A stretch of 64,000 bases of DNA from Acidobacteriota bacterium (GTDB lineage: Bacteria; Acidobacteriota; Terriglobia; Acidiferrales; UBA7541), in contig QHZD01000034.1 in assembly GCA_003225315.1 (NCBI GenBank), positions 26,276 to 90,275 on the forward strand, in the 5' to 3' direction. A model generated the notes under the pieces. The model did no database searches, was not told the origin of the DNA, and worked only from the letters and a program-made list of their open reading frames with translations. A program made the position numbers and the translations under genes. Below are positions 17,185 to 26,852 of this stretch, one piece after another (position 1 is the first letter of the stretch; each line of letters begins with the position of its first letter).

Positions 17185-19449
17185 TTACGCTTGTTCGAGC
17201 TGCGCGTAGCGCTCGATAAATTTTTTGGTGCCGCGTCCCGGGAAGCTCACGGAGAGGCGGCGGTCTTCATCGTCGCCCTCGACCCCCACGATGGTTCCCA
17301 CGCCGAAGCTGGGATGACGAACTTTGCGACCGAGCATGGGATTGGCATCGCCGCCGCGTTTTGCAGCGGGGCGCGAGAAGGAACCTTGAGCTGCCTGGCG
17401 GCGCGGAGTTACCTGTGTTTGCCTTGGTCCGCCACGCACACGGCGCAGGAATTCTTCCGGTGAATACGAGTATTCGGGGTCGGGCTCGTAACGGCGCGTT
17501 TGGCCAATTTCCGCCATCGACCCGCGAACCGTTTCCACCAACTCGCTGGGAATTTCCGCAAGGAAGCGCGAGGGCAGGGAAGCACGGAGTTGTTGCTCAT
17601 TCCCGAAGATGCGCCGGTAAACAGCGCGCGTCAGCATAAGGGACTGACGCGCGCGGGTCATTCCAACATAAACGAGACGCCGTTCCTCTTCAATTCCCTT
17701 ATCTTCATCGATCGCCCGGCTGTGGGGGCAAATTCCTTCTTCCATGCCGGTGAGGAACACGTGATCGAATTCCAGGCCCTTGGTGCTGTGCAAGGTGATG
17801 AGCGTCACGCCGGGCTTGCCTTCAAATTGATCGGCGTCGCTTACCAGAGCAGCGGCATCCAGGAAATCGGTAAAGGTCTCGCCGGCTTCTATGCTTTCCG
17901 CGACGGCCCGCGTAAGCTCTTCGAGATTCTCCATTCGGGCGACATCCTCGGGGGTGTTGCGGTCCTTGAGCATGTCCATGTAACCGGATTCCTCAAGCAC
18001 CACATGCAGGAAATCCGCGGGCTCTTTGGCGGCAAGAGCATCTTGCAATTTGCGGATGAGCTCCTGGAATGCCCGCAAAGGAGTTACCGCACGGCCGCCT
18101 GCCGATGTGCCGGAGACAAATTTCTCAATGGCCGTCCAGAGCGGCGTTCCGTCAACGCGCGCGGATTCGCGAATTGCGTCCACAGTGGTCTTGCCGATGC
18201 CGCGCGGAGGCAGGTTCAATACGCGCAGCAACGAAATGTCATCCTCCGGATGCATGGCGAGGCGCACATAGGCGAGCGCATCCTTCACTTCCGCCCGATT
18301 GTAAAAGCTGAATCCGCCGACGAGTTTGTAACGCAAGCCTCGCCTGCGAAAAACCTCTTCGAAGGCGCGCGACTGGAAATTGGTGCGGTACTCCACGGCG
18401 CAGGTCTGGTCCGAATCGTCGTTGAGGATGCGCTCGAGTTCGCCGGCGACGAATTCCGCTTCGGCTTGCGCATCCCGCCCTTCGAAATATTTCAGGTTTC
18501 CACCTGAGCCTTTTTCCGCGCTCAGTGACTTGCCTAGCCGCTCCGGATTGTTGGCGACGACCGCGCCGGCGGCGTCCAGAATGTTCTGGGTGGACCGGTA
18601 ATTCCGCTCCAGCTTGACGATCCGCGCCGCGGGGAAATCCTTCGCGAAACTGAGCAGGATAGAAACGTCGGCGCCGCGCCAGCGATAGATAGATTGATCT
18701 TCGTCGCCCACGACGCAAACATTTTGTTTGGGTCCGGTCAGCGAGCGCATCAGTTCATACTGCACGCGGTTGGTATCCTGATATTCATCCACGTGAATAT
18801 ATTGAAAACGTGATTGCCATTTTTCTCGCGTAGCCGTCGATTCGCGCAGCAAGCGAGCGGAGCGAAGGAGGAGATCGTCAAAATCCAGGGCTTTGCTATC
18901 GTGAAGCAGCTTCTCGTACCCCGCGAAAATATCGGCAATGCGACGTCCATTTTGATCGAACGCTTCTGCGCGCAGTTGCCCAGCAGTCTGGCCATGATTT
19001 TTTGCGTAGCTGATCCGGCTCAAGATATTTCTTGGTGTCAGGCTATCGTCCTCGATTTGCAGCCTGGCCATTGCCAATTTGACGGCCGCGAGCTGGTCGT
19101 CGTCATCGTAAATAGCAAAATCCCTCGGCAGACCGGCAGCCGCTGCTTCGCGCCGCAGAAGGCGCGCGCAGAGCGAATGAAACGTGGAAAGCCAGGGCTG
19201 CGCTGGTGGAACACCGGCGCGCAATAGCAAGCTCGAAACACGGTTGCGCATCTCTTCCGCAGCCTTGTTTGTGAACGTCACAGCCAGTATGGATTCAGCC
19301 GGAACTCCCTTCGCGATCAGGTTCGCCATGCGAAAGGTGATTGCTCGCGTCTTGCCGGTTCCCGCGCCCGCCAGGATAAGGACCGGCCCCTCCGTGGTTT
19401 CCACGGCAAGCCGTTGTTGCGGGTTTAATTCGTCGAGTAGAGTGAGCAT
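17185..19449 (-). CDS. pcrA: UvrD/PcrA-type ATP-dependent DNA helicase
   Basis: A 754-residue superfamily 1A 3'-5' helicase. Visible motifs are AGAGTGKT (Walker A), VDEYQDTN (Walker B), GDEDQSIYRWRGA, KLERNYRST and LHSTKGLEFDHVF. The C-terminal MLGRKVRHPSFGVGTIV module is the Tudor-like domain that binds RNA polymerase in PcrA/UvrD. It should act in repair, replication restart and transcription-replication conflicts. Start ATG 19449 begins MLTLLDELNPQQ, typical for the family; GTG 19479 would add ten residues. Confidence 0.95.
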   Translation of the reverse strand: MLTLLDELNPQQRLAVETTEGPVLILAGAGTGKTRAITFRMANLIAKGVPAESILAVTFTNKAAEEMRNRVSSLLLRAGVPPAQPWLSTFHSLCARLLRREAAAAGLPRDFAIYDDDDQLAAVKLAMARLQIEDDSLTPRNILSRISYAKNHGQTAGQLRAEAFDQNGRRIADIFAGYEKLLHDSKALDFDDLLLRSARLLRESTATREKWQSRFQYIHVDEYQDTNRVQYELMRSLTGPKQNVCVVGDEDQSIYRWRGADVSILLSFAKDFPAARIVKLERNYRSTQNILDAAGAVVANNPERLGKSLSAEKGSGGNLKYFEGRDAQAEAEFVAGELERILNDDSDQTCAVEYRTNFQSRAFEEVFRRRGLRYKLVGGFSFYNRAEVKDALAYVRLAMHPEDDISLLRVLNLPPRGIGKTTVDAIRESARVDGTPLWTAIEKFVSGTSAGGRAVTPLRAFQELIRKLQDALAAKEPADFLHVVLEESGYMDMLKDRNTPEDVARMENLEELTRAVAESIEAGETFTDFLDAAALVSDADQFEGKPGVTLITLHSTKGLEFDHVFLTGMEEGICPHSRAIDEDKGIEEERRLVYVGMTRARQSLMLTRAVYRRIFGNEQQLRASLPSRFLAEIPSELVETVRGSMAEIGQTRRYEPDPEYSYSPEEFLRRVRGGPRQTQVTPRRQAAQGSFSRPAAKRGGDANPMLGRKVRHPSFGVGTIVGVEGDDEDRRLSVSFPGRGTKKFIERYAQLEQA

Positions 19450-19543
19450 TTGTCCGGAATGTTGGGAAGAAGTGAGCACACGTCATGTTAGCTGACGGCG
19501 GCGATGTGCGCAAACAGACGGTTTCCAGGTCCACTTAAATGAT

Positions 19544-20209
19544 CTAATTTCCCGCAGACCTGCTCAAATCAATTTCAAAATACATCAGGCCATGATTTTT
19601 CTCGATAGCCACAATTTCCGGCACATACAGATGCGCCGCATTCAAGAGATCGAATTGGCTTCGAAGATCAAAATACAGGAGCCCCTCCACGGTGCCATGG
19701 GGTGCCACAATGCTGGCTTGAATGCCGGCGTCACTCAGGCCTTTCTCTACTTCCACCCATTTCTTGTCGTGCCCGACCTTTGGTCCGCCGAGAGGAATAG
19801 GAAGCCTCTTCATGGTTACGTTTTTCGATCCCGGATGCGTGATGACATCGGCCGCCTCTTCGGATGACAGAGGATAGAGCGCTTGGTGATCTTCCTCCGA
19901 AAGCGTGATGTTCAGGCGAATGCGCTCCAGATTGACCTTCATGCTGTCATCCGAATCATTTCGGAAAATCACCTGGATGGCCACGATGCCCGCCGCGAAG
20001 GGGGACTTCTTCGGGAATTTGGTCTTGTAGAGCGCTGGATCCGTCCATGGCCGCGCGGTGATCGTCATGCCTTCGTGAGATTCGAGCGATGCGGTCTTGA
20101 GCGAACCGGGCTGTTGCGGGGTACCGTTTTGAGGGAGTAACAACGGCGCCGCGAGAAAGGCAAGGATGAGGGTTAGCATTTGCACCGGGTTATAATAGAC
20201 TTTTCTCAT
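19544..20209 (-). CDS. Secreted protein of unknown function
   Basis: A 221-residue protein with a hydrophobic N-terminal segment (MLTLILAFLAAPLLL) that looks like a signal peptide. The mature part has beta-rich sequence (MTITARPWTDPALYKTKF, VIFRNDSDDSMKVNLERIRL) consistent with an immunoglobulin-like or periplasmic beta domain, but I do not recognise a family. ATG 20209 was chosen, with ATG 20179 as an alternative. It is divergently arranged with waaA across a 95-base gap. Confidence 0.7.
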   Translation of the reverse strand: MRKVYYNPVQMLTLILAFLAAPLLLPQNGTPQQPGSLKTASLESHEGMTITARPWTDPALYKTKFPKKSPFAAGIVAIQVIFRNDSDDSMKVNLERIRLNITLSEEDHQALYPLSSEEAADVITHPGSKNVTMKRLPIPLGGPKVGHDKKWVEVEKGLSDAGIQASIVAPHGTVEGLLYFDLRSQFDLLNAAHLYVPEIVAIEKNHGLMYFEIDLSRSAGN

Positions 20210-20235
20210 CTCGACGCCTTCGATTCCTGGGGGTT

Positions 20236-20276
20236 GCGCAGGGTTGCCCTGCGTCGCGCGCCGCCTGCACCCGGCG
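20236..20276. other. Tandem hairpins in the waaA leader / divergent intergenic region
   Basis: CGCAGGG-TTG-CCCTGCG (20236-20252) is a perfect 7-bp stem with a 3-base loop, and CCGCC-N7-GGCGG (20260-20276) a 5-bp stem with a 7-base loop. There is no U-tract, so they are not obvious terminators. A TATAAT at 20191-20196 without a good -35 lies upstream on the plus strand. They could be leader structures of waaA or fold by chance in GC-rich DNA. Confidence 0.35.
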
Positions 20277-20304
20277 GTGTGACGACAGACCGGAGCCACG
20301 CTTA

Positions 20305-21672
20305 GTGTATTTCATTTATAGCTTTCTCATGGGCCTTGCGGCCCTTTTGCTGATGCCTTACTGGCTCGTGAAGGGGTTGCGCCACGGAAAGTATCTCTCG
20401 AACATCGGGGAGCGGCTGGGGTTTTCCTTTCCTGCGCTTGCCAAACTGCCTGCGAATTCGTCGGGCGCGATCTGGATTCATGCCGTGAGTGTCGGCGAAG
20501 CGCTTTCAGGCGTTACACTCGCCCGGCGTTTGAAGGAAGCTTATCCGGAGCGGCCCTTGATCGTCTCCACGACCACGATGACGGGCCAGGCCCTGGCGCG
20601 CGAACGCATTCCGTTTGCCGACGCCATCGTCTATTTCCCATTGGATTGGGCCTTCTGCGTGCGGCGTGCGCTTACTGCTGTGCGACCTTCGCTCGTGCTG
20701 GTGCTTGAGACGGAAATCTGGCCCAACTTTCTTCGGGAAGCGGGACGGCGCAAGATTCCCGTCGTTTTCGTCAGCGGGCGGATTTCGGATCGCTCCTTCG
20801 CGCGCTATCAGAGTTATCTCGGCGTCTTTGGTTTTTTCCTGCGCCCTTTCCTGAGAAACGCACTGTCGAATGCCAGCGCCTTCCTGATGCAGAGCGAGAA
20901 GGATGCGGAGCGTGTGCGCGCGTTAGGCGCACCTGCCGATCGCGTGCAGGTCAGCGGCAATTTGAAGTACGACTTGGAGCTACCCTCGCCCACGCCGCTG
21001 TCGAATTGGTTCGCCGCCGAAATCAAACGCAGCGGCCGCTCACCGGTTATCGTTGCGGGGAGCGTCGTTGCGACGGAAGAGCCTCACGCGCTCATCGCGT
21101 TTGGAACCCTGCAAGGCGAGTATCCGAAGTCGCTGCTCGTGCTTGCGCCGCGCAAGCCGGAGTGCTTTGATGCCGCCGCGGAATTCATCGATGAGTCGCA
21201 CCGCAAGTTCATTCGGCGTTCGCGATTGCCGATTCCAGGACCAGCCTCGAAGCAATCGGACGGCAACTCTAACGCTGCAACCATACCCGATGACATCACA
21301 GTTCTATTGCTCGATAGCATCGGTGAACTGGCGTCACTCTATGGACTAGCGGACGGCGCGTTCGTGGGAGGCTCGCTGGTTTCGTCTGGTGGTCATAATA
21401 TTCTTGAGCCCGCGGCCTTCGGTAAGATTCCCGTGTTTGGTCCGTCCATGGAGAACTTTGCAGAAATCGCGTCGCGCTTCGTAACTGCAGGGGCCGCGAT
21501 TCAAGTGGAAAGCCCGGAAGACGTCGGTGTCGCGTGGATCGAATTGTTTCGTGACCCGGAACGCATGAAAAGAATGAGTGAGACAGCGCGGCAGTTGGTG
21601 GCGAACTCCCGCGGGGCGGCGGACCGTGCGATGGTGGAGATTGCAAAGCGCCTGGACGGCGCTGCGCGATGA
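20305..21672 (+). CDS. waaA: 3-deoxy-D-manno-octulosonic acid (Kdo) transferase
   Basis: Transfers Kdo from CMP-Kdo to lipid IVA at the inner membrane, starting the LPS core. The 455-residue GT30 enzyme has an N-terminal membrane anchor and the motifs SGAIWIHAVSVGEALSG, STTTMTGQALARE, VLVLETEIWPNF, QSEKDAERVRALGAP and SSGGHNILEPAAFG. It begins with GTG 20305 and its stop overlaps the lpxK ATG (ATGA). It heads a run of eight plus-strand genes that are mostly coupled by overlaps. Confidence 0.95.
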   Translation: MYFIYSFLMGLAALLLMPYWLVKGLRHGKYLSNIGERLGFSFPALAKLPANSSGAIWIHAVSVGEALSGVTLARRLKEAYPERPLIVSTTTMTGQALARERIPFADAIVYFPLDWAFCVRRALTAVRPSLVLVLETEIWPNFLREAGRRKIPVVFVSGRISDRSFARYQSYLGVFGFFLRPFLRNALSNASAFLMQSEKDAERVRALGAPADRVQVSGNLKYDLELPSPTPLSNWFAAEIKRSGRSPVIVAGSVVATEEPHALIAFGTLQGEYPKSLLVLAPRKPECFDAAAEFIDESHRKFIRRSRLPIPGPASKQSDGNSNAATIPDDITVLLLDSIGELASLYGLADGAFVGGSLVSSGGHNILEPAAFGKIPVFGPSMENFAEIASRFVTAGAAIQVESPEDVGVAWIELFRDPERMKRMSETARQLVANSRGAADRAMVEIAKRLDGAAR

Positions 21673-22676
21673 GCTTTTCACCGTTAATGCGGACGCTGCT
21701 CTGGCCGCTGTCAGTGGCGTACGCGGCTGTCGTGCGCGTGCGGGCTTGGCTCTACGCGCAAGGTTGGCTGAGACAAAGGCGGCTGAAAGGAACGGTCATC
21801 AGCGTGGGCAATCTTACCGTCGGCGGCACCGGCAAGACGCCAATGGTCATCTGGCTCGCTGAGAAATTTCTTGCGGAAGGGAAGCGTGTGGCGATTCTGA
21901 GCCGTGGCTACCGCGGTGCAAATGGGACCAGCGACGAAATTGAATTGATGAAGTTCCGCCTTCAGGGCCGTGTTTCTTTCGGCGTTGGCAAGGACCGCTT
22001 TGCCGAAGGCCATCGCCTAGAATCGCAGCAGCCCATCGACGTTTTTATTTTGGACGATGGTTTTCAGCATCTTCAGCTTGCACGCGATCTGGACATTCTC
22101 TTGATGGATGTTTCGCGGCCGCTCGCCCGTGAATCCTTGCTACCGGCTGGCCGGCTTCGGGAACCACTGGCGGCTATGAGCCGCGCAAACCTGATTGTTT
22201 TTACGCGCGCCGAATCGGCGTCCGGGACGCTTGAGGCGATCGGGAAGCTCAACCAGTATCCGGTTTTCGCTGCGTCGACTCGACTGCTTGGGTTCCGCCG
22301 CTTTGCACGAGAGATCACGCTTCTGTCCGCCAAAGAAATCGGAGCCGGCCCATTCTTTGCTTTTTGCGGGCTTGGCAATCCGGATGCATTCTTCCGCGAC
22401 CTCGGACACTGGGGCGTTGCGATTTGCGGCCAAGCTACCTTTTCCGATCACCATCGCTACACACAGCGGGACATCTTGGCGATCAAGCAGGCTGGAAAAC
22501 GCGCGGGCACCGTCGCATTTGTGACGACGGAAAAAGATGCACAGAATCTGGGCAGTGCCATGTTCGAAGACGCTCAACTCTATGTCGCGGTAATCGATCT
22601 GGCAGTGGCGCCGGAGATTGATTTCCGAAATATCCTTGAACAAACGCTGGCAACCGGCGCGGGGGCTGCCGCGTGA
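21669..22676 (+). CDS. lpxK: Tetraacyldisaccharide 4'-kinase
   Basis: Phosphorylates the 4' position of the lipid A disaccharide precursor at the cytoplasmic face of the inner membrane. The 335-residue protein has an N-terminal hydrophobic segment, the P-loop NLTVGGTGKTPMVIW, SRGYRG, and DDGFQHLQLARDLDILLMD, all hallmarks of LpxK. It overlaps waaA by 4 bases and the next gene by 4 bases (GTGA). The rest of the lpx pathway is outside the window. Confidence 0.95.
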   Translation: MSFSPLMRTLLWPLSVAYAAVVRVRAWLYAQGWLRQRRLKGTVISVGNLTVGGTGKTPMVIWLAEKFLAEGKRVAILSRGYRGANGTSDEIELMKFRLQGRVSFGVGKDRFAEGHRLESQQPIDVFILDDGFQHLQLARDLDILLMDVSRPLARESLLPAGRLREPLAAMSRANLIVFTRAESASGTLEAIGKLNQYPVFAASTRLLGFRRFAREITLLSAKEIGAGPFFAFCGLGNPDAFFRDLGHWGVAICGQATFSDHHRYTQRDILAIKQAGKRAGTVAFVTTEKDAQNLGSAMFEDAQLYVAVIDLAVAPEIDFRNILEQTLATGAGAAA

Positions 22677-23719
22677 GGATTCTTATTCGCGCTACGAACT
22701 GGGTGGGGGACGCCATTATGGCCCTGCCTGCGCTGCGCGCGGTGCGCAAACGTTTTGCTGACGCACAGGTCGCGATTGTGGCACGGCCCTACGTCGCGGA
22801 TATTTACCGCGATCAAGAGGTTTGTAATCAGCTTATCCCGTACGATCCGGCGGGCTCGCACACGGGATTTTCTGGCCGTGAACGGTTGGCGACGGAGCTT
22901 CGCGCGCAGAAGTTTGACGTGGCCTTGCTGCTGCAAAACGCGTTCGATGCCGCTTGGCTGGCCTGGCGCGCAAGTATTCCCGAACGCATTGGTTACGGAC
23001 GAGACGGCCGTAGCTTCCTTCTGACCAAGGCTGTGCCTCTTCCCCGGCAGGGGGAAATTCCTGCGCATGAGAAGTTTTATTATCTAGAGCTTCTGCGCCG
23101 CGCGGGCTGGCTGGATTCCTTGCAGGACGAATCGTTCATTGGCCTTCACGTTCCAAAAGAAAAGCGGCGGAGCGCCGAGGAATTTCTGCGCAAATCCGGC
23201 GTACGCCAGGGCGCACTGCGGATTGCCATTGGCGCGGGCGCATCGTATGGATCGGCAAAATGCTGGCCGCCTTCGCGTTTTGCGGACGTGGCGAATCGCC
23301 TACAGTCAGAAATGGATGCTGACGTAATCCTATTTGGGACCGCTGCTGAGGCCGCCGTTACGACGGCGATCTCTGCCGAAATGAGCAGGCCTCCGATTGA
23401 CCTCACGGGGAAAACCGCGATTGCCGATCTGCCTGGCCTTCTATCGCAATGTCATCTTTTTATCGGCAACGACTCCGGCGCGATGCATGTTGGTGCCGCT
23501 GTGGGCTTGCCTATCGTTGCAGTATTTGGTCCCACGGATCCGTTCGGCACAGCTCCAGTCACGCCGCGCTGCATCATCGTCCAGCAAAAGCCTTACTGCA
23601 GCCCGTGCTTTCTCCGCCGCTGTCCGACCGATCACCGGTGTATGAGCGCAGTCACAGCCGATATGGTGGAGGCTGCTGCTAGACCCTGGCTATCCTCGGC
23701 CCAGGTGCAGCGTGCCTGA
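22673..23719 (+). CDS. waaF: ADP-heptose:LPS heptosyltransferase (WaaF-like)
   Basis: A 348-residue GT9 family glycosyltransferase that adds L,D-heptose to the inner core. It opens ILIRATNWVGDAIMALPALRAV, with the typical NWVGD motif of heptosyltransferase II, and has FIGNDSGAMHVGAAVGLP and FGPTDPFGTAP in the ADP-heptose-binding half. A Cys-rich segment (CSPCFLRRCPTDHRCM) is also characteristic of WaaF. GTG 22673 overlaps the lpxK stop; the 3' end overlaps gmhB by 8 bases. Confidence 0.92.
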   Translation: MRILIRATNWVGDAIMALPALRAVRKRFADAQVAIVARPYVADIYRDQEVCNQLIPYDPAGSHTGFSGRERLATELRAQKFDVALLLQNAFDAAWLAWRASIPERIGYGRDGRSFLLTKAVPLPRQGEIPAHEKFYYLELLRRAGWLDSLQDESFIGLHVPKEKRRSAEEFLRKSGVRQGALRIAIGAGASYGSAKCWPPSRFADVANRLQSEMDADVILFGTAAEAAVTTAISAEMSRPPIDLTGKTAIADLPGLLSQCHLFIGNDSGAMHVGAAVGLPIVAVFGPTDPFGTAPVTPRCIIVQQKPYCSPCFLRRCPTDHRCMSAVTADMVEAAARPWLSSAQVQRA

Positions 23720-24281
23720 GCAATCGGCCTTACGCCCCGCCGTTTTCCTCGATCGTGACGGAACAATTGCCGAAGAAGTGGGTTACTTGAATCACGCCAG
23801 ACGATTTCGTATGTTTCCTTTCGTCGCAGCTGCCATTCGCCGGCTCAACGAGGCGGGCTTGCCTGTTATCATCGTCACGAATCAGTCCGGTGTCGGCCGC
23901 GGTTACTTTCCGGAGTCGCTCGTACACACCGTGAACGAGCTAATGACCGAGCAACTCTCTATGGGACGCGCCAAAATCGACGCAATTTATTATTGCCCGC
24001 ACACATCCGCTGAAGACTGTAACTGCCGCAAGCCCAAAACCGGCATGCTGGACCGTGCAGCTCAAGAGCACGCGCTCGATCTGCGACGCTCCTTTGTGGT
24101 CGGGGATCGTTATGGGGACGTGGAACTCGCGCGAAACGCGAGTGCGCGCAGCATTCTCGTCCGCACCGGTTATGGTGAAGGTGAACTTGCCTGGCACGCG
24201 GCAAAGTGGCCTGTGCAGCCGGATTTTGTCGCTGAAGATCTCGCGCAAGCGGCGGATTGGATCCTGAGGCAGCACAAATGA
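23712..24281 (+). CDS. gmhB: D-glycero-D-manno-heptose 1,7-bisphosphate 7-phosphatase
   Basis: A 189-residue HAD-family phosphatase removing the 7-phosphate in ADP-heptose synthesis. FLDRDGTI holds the nucleophile Asp, VTNQSGVGRGY is motif II, and CPHTSAEDCNCRKPKTGM is the structural zinc loop that defines GmhB. Start GTG 23712 overlaps waaF; the stop overlaps rfaE1 ATG 24278. Confidence 0.95.
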   Translation: MPEQSALRPAVFLDRDGTIAEEVGYLNHARRFRMFPFVAAAIRRLNEAGLPVIIVTNQSGVGRGYFPESLVHTVNELMTEQLSMGRAKIDAIYYCPHTSAEDCNCRKPKTGMLDRAAQEHALDLRRSFVVGDRYGDVELARNASARSILVRTGYGEGELAWHAAKWPVQPDFVAEDLAQAADWILRQHK

Positions 24282-25336
24282 AACGTCCACGCACGAAAGA
24301 GCCAGCGTCAACGTCGGTCGATCTTCTCGCCCTCCGCGATTGCGTTGAACAATTCACCACGAAAACGATTGTCCTTCTTGGCGATTTCGTTGCCGACGAA
24401 TTCCAATATGGCGAAATCTCGCGCGTTTCGCGCGAAGCTCCGGTGCTGATCCTCAAGCATCGGGAATCCCACATTGTTCCTGGCGGTGGCGCCAACGCTG
24501 CCAACAACCTCGCGTCTCTCGGGGCGCGTATCCTGCCTGTTACGGCCGTCGGCGATGACGCGGCAGGGGACGCGTTGGTCGCTCATTTCCGCCGCATGCG
24601 CGTCAATGTTTCCGGCATTTTCCGTGCGAAGGGCTGGACGACGCCGACGAAAAGCCGCTTTCTTGCCGGGTGGGCGCACACCGTGGGACAGCAGGTTCTG
24701 CGCGTCGACTACGAACCGAAATCACCTCTGCCGGATGCCGTTCGAAAAAAACTCCAACAACGCCTTACTGCGGATCTGCGCAAAGCACACGCTCTCGCTG
24801 TTTCGGACTACGGCTTTGGCATTGCGACTCCGGAATTAGTACAGCAGGCCTCCAGCAAGCGCAAGAATGAACTGCTTGTCACGCTCGACGCGCGATACCA
24901 TCTGCCTTGCTATGCGAAGGCGGGCATCACGGCCGCTACGCCCAACGAGGCCGAGCTTGAGGCAGCGCATCACGCCTCAATCGGTCAAGATACCGATGAG
25001 CTTGCGCGTGCAGGCCGCGCAACTCTTGCGGAGATGAAGTTGCAATCGCTGCTAGTTACCCGCGGACGCCACGGTGCAGCCTTGTTCGAGACAGGCGATC
25101 GCCTCACGCAAATCCCCGTTCACGGCAGCGATCAGGCTGTCGACGTAACCGGCGCCGGCGACACCGTTCTTGCCGCATATACTCTGGCCCTCGCCTGCGG
25201 GGCATCTGCGCTTGAAGCCGCGCACATTGCAAATATTGCCGGAGGCCTCGTCGTGATGAAACGCGGCACAGCCACGATTTCGCGCCCGGAACTTCTCGAT
25301 GCCATCCGCGGCGAGGCATCCGGAGCCGCCTCTTAA
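24278..25336 (+). CDS. rfaE1: D-glycero-beta-D-manno-heptose-7-phosphate kinase (HldE kinase half)
   Basis: A 352-residue PfkB/ribokinase-fold sugar kinase that makes heptose 1,7-bisphosphate. It shows VPGGGANAANNLASLGA near the N-terminus, ITAATPNEAELE and the anion hole VTGAGDTVLAAY with the catalytic Asp. In E. coli this activity is fused to the adenylyltransferase as HldE; here the two halves are separate genes. ATG 24278 overlaps the gmhB TGA (ATGA) and is preferred to the 21-base longer frame. Confidence 0.92.
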   Translation: MKRPRTKEPASTSVDLLALRDCVEQFTTKTIVLLGDFVADEFQYGEISRVSREAPVLILKHRESHIVPGGGANAANNLASLGARILPVTAVGDDAAGDALVAHFRRMRVNVSGIFRAKGWTTPTKSRFLAGWAHTVGQQVLRVDYEPKSPLPDAVRKKLQQRLTADLRKAHALAVSDYGFGIATPELVQQASSKRKNELLVTLDARYHLPCYAKAGITAATPNEAELEAAHHASIGQDTDELARAGRATLAEMKLQSLLVTRGRHGAALFETGDRLTQIPVHGSDQAVDVTGAGDTVLAAYTLALACGASALEAAHIANIAGGLVVMKRGTATISRPELLDAIRGEASGAAS

Positions 25337-25339
25337 TTT

Positions 25340-25831
25340 ATGCGCGAAGCTGTTTCCAAAATTGTTCCTCGAGCAGTACTGCGAGAGAAGGTCGCGGAAC
25401 ATAAGAGCCACGGTCGGCGCGTCGTTTTTGCCAACGGCTGCTTTGACACTCTGCACGTCGGACATATTCGCTATCTCGAAGGCGCACGGCGCGAAGGCGA
25501 CATTCTCGTTGTCGGAGTGAATGCGGACTCGAGCGTCTGCAATCTCAAAGGGCCGGGCCGCCCCATCCTTGATGAAAACGCGCGTGCGCACCTCGTCGCC
25601 GCGTTGCGATGCGTGGATTATGTAGTTCTCTTTGGCGAACCGAACGTCGAAGCTCTTCTCGAAGAGCTGCGCCCGGACGTTCACGCCAAAGGAACCGATT
25701 ACACTATCGAGACCGTGCCGGAACGTGCTGTCGCCAAGCGGCTTGGCATCCGCGTGGCCATCGTGGGCGACCCCAAGGATCACTCTACTAAAGGACTTCT
25801 GGATTCCATTCGCAAGGCGCCGCATGCCTGA
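25340..25831 (+). CDS. rfaE2: D-glycero-beta-D-manno-heptose 1-phosphate adenylyltransferase
   Basis: A 163-residue nucleotidyltransferase that forms ADP-D-glycero-D-manno-heptose. FANGCFDTLHVGHIRYL contains the HxGH ATP site, followed by KGTDYTIETVPE and GDPKDHSTKGLLDSI (atypically STKG where an STTx-type pattern is common). It starts 3 bases after rfaE1 and overlaps waaC by 8 bases. The epimerase HldD and isomerase GmhA that complete the route are not in the window. Confidence 0.93.
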   Translation: MREAVSKIVPRAVLREKVAEHKSHGRRVVFANGCFDTLHVGHIRYLEGARREGDILVVGVNADSSVCNLKGPGRPILDENARAHLVAALRCVDYVVLFGEPNVEALLEELRPDVHAKGTDYTIETVPERAVAKRLGIRVAIVGDPKDHSTKGLLDSIRKAPHA

Positions 25832-26852
25832 GCCGCGTTTTCTGGTTGTGCGTCTCGGTTCCCTCGGTGACATCGTCCACACGTTTCCCGCCGTCGCCGG
25901 CCTTCGTGAATCGTTCCCGAAAGCTGAAATTGTTTGGCTGACGCATCCGCGCTGGAAAGCGCTGGTCGAGAGCAGTGAGCTGGCAACGGAAATCTGGGAG
26001 ACGGAAACTCGCTCGTACAAATCCTTGGGCGAAATCATCAGACGAATCCGCAGGAAAAAGTTCACTGGTGCAATCGACTATCAAGGGTTGTGGAAGTCCG
26101 CCTCGCTTCCCTTCCTAGGCGGCGTTCCGCTCAGGATTGGGTTTTCCTCGCAAACGATTCGCGAGTTCGGCGTGCCGGTTCTTTACACCGATCGCGTTCA
26201 CAGCACGCAAGCCCACATCGCCGACCAGAATGGAGAATTGTCGCAGCGCGCGGGCGCTCGCAACGGCGTTGCGCCGGTTTTGCTCTCGGTGCCCTCGATT
26301 CAAGAAGTCTTCGTACTGCAACTCCTGCGAGGGTTTGGCATTGACCGGCACGTCGTATTGAGCCCTGCGGGCGGCTGGCGCTCGAAATGCTGGCCGCCGG
26401 ATCGCTACGGCGCGCTCTGCCAGAGAATAGCTGACACGTTGGGCCTGCGCTGCGTGGTGAATTATGGCCCTGGCGAAGAGGATCTGTTCTCAACGATCAA
26501 GACGGCCAGTGGAGAAGCGGACCCTATCGCTTACAATGGGTCGCTCACTCAGCTCATGGCCCTTCTTCGCACTGCGGTCTGCATCGTCGGTGGTGACACG
26601 GGGCCGCTGCATCTCGCCGTCGCTCTTGGAACACCTGCAGTGGCCATTTTTGGCCCGACGGATCCAGAGCGAAACGGTCCCCATCGCCCGGGCAACTCCT
26701 CCGACAAAGCTCTTCCGCTTGATATCGTCTTGCGCAGTCCGCATGCGGTGACCACCTATAAGCGAGGCGATCAAGCTGATCCTTCGATTTTGGAAATTGA
26801 CGTCGACGCCGTTTTTGAAGCTGTTCGCCGTCAAGTTGAGATTCGCCGATGA
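25824..26852 (+). CDS. waaC: LPS heptosyltransferase I-like glycosyltransferase (GT9)
   Basis: A 342-residue GT9 enzyme. FLVVRLGSLGDIVHTFPAV at the N-terminus and VGGDTGPLHLAVALGTPAV with FGPTDPERNGP in the C-terminal half are typical heptosyltransferase motifs; the RLGSLGDIVHT opening resembles WaaC, which adds the first heptose to Kdo. ATG 25824 lies inside the end of rfaE2 and is where the family sequence begins; the longer frame is a shadow of rfaE2. Confidence 0.9.
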   Translation: MPEPRFLVVRLGSLGDIVHTFPAVAGLRESFPKAEIVWLTHPRWKALVESSELATEIWETETRSYKSLGEIIRRIRRKKFTGAIDYQGLWKSASLPFLGGVPLRIGFSSQTIREFGVPVLYTDRVHSTQAHIADQNGELSQRAGARNGVAPVLLSVPSIQEVFVLQLLRGFGIDRHVVLSPAGGWRSKCWPPDRYGALCQRIADTLGLRCVVNYGPGEEDLFSTIKTASGEADPIAYNGSLTQLMALLRTAVCIVGGDTGPLHLAVALGTPAVAIFGPTDPERNGPHRPGNSSDKALPLDIVLRSPHAVTTYKRGDQADPSILEIDVDAVFEAVRRQVEIRR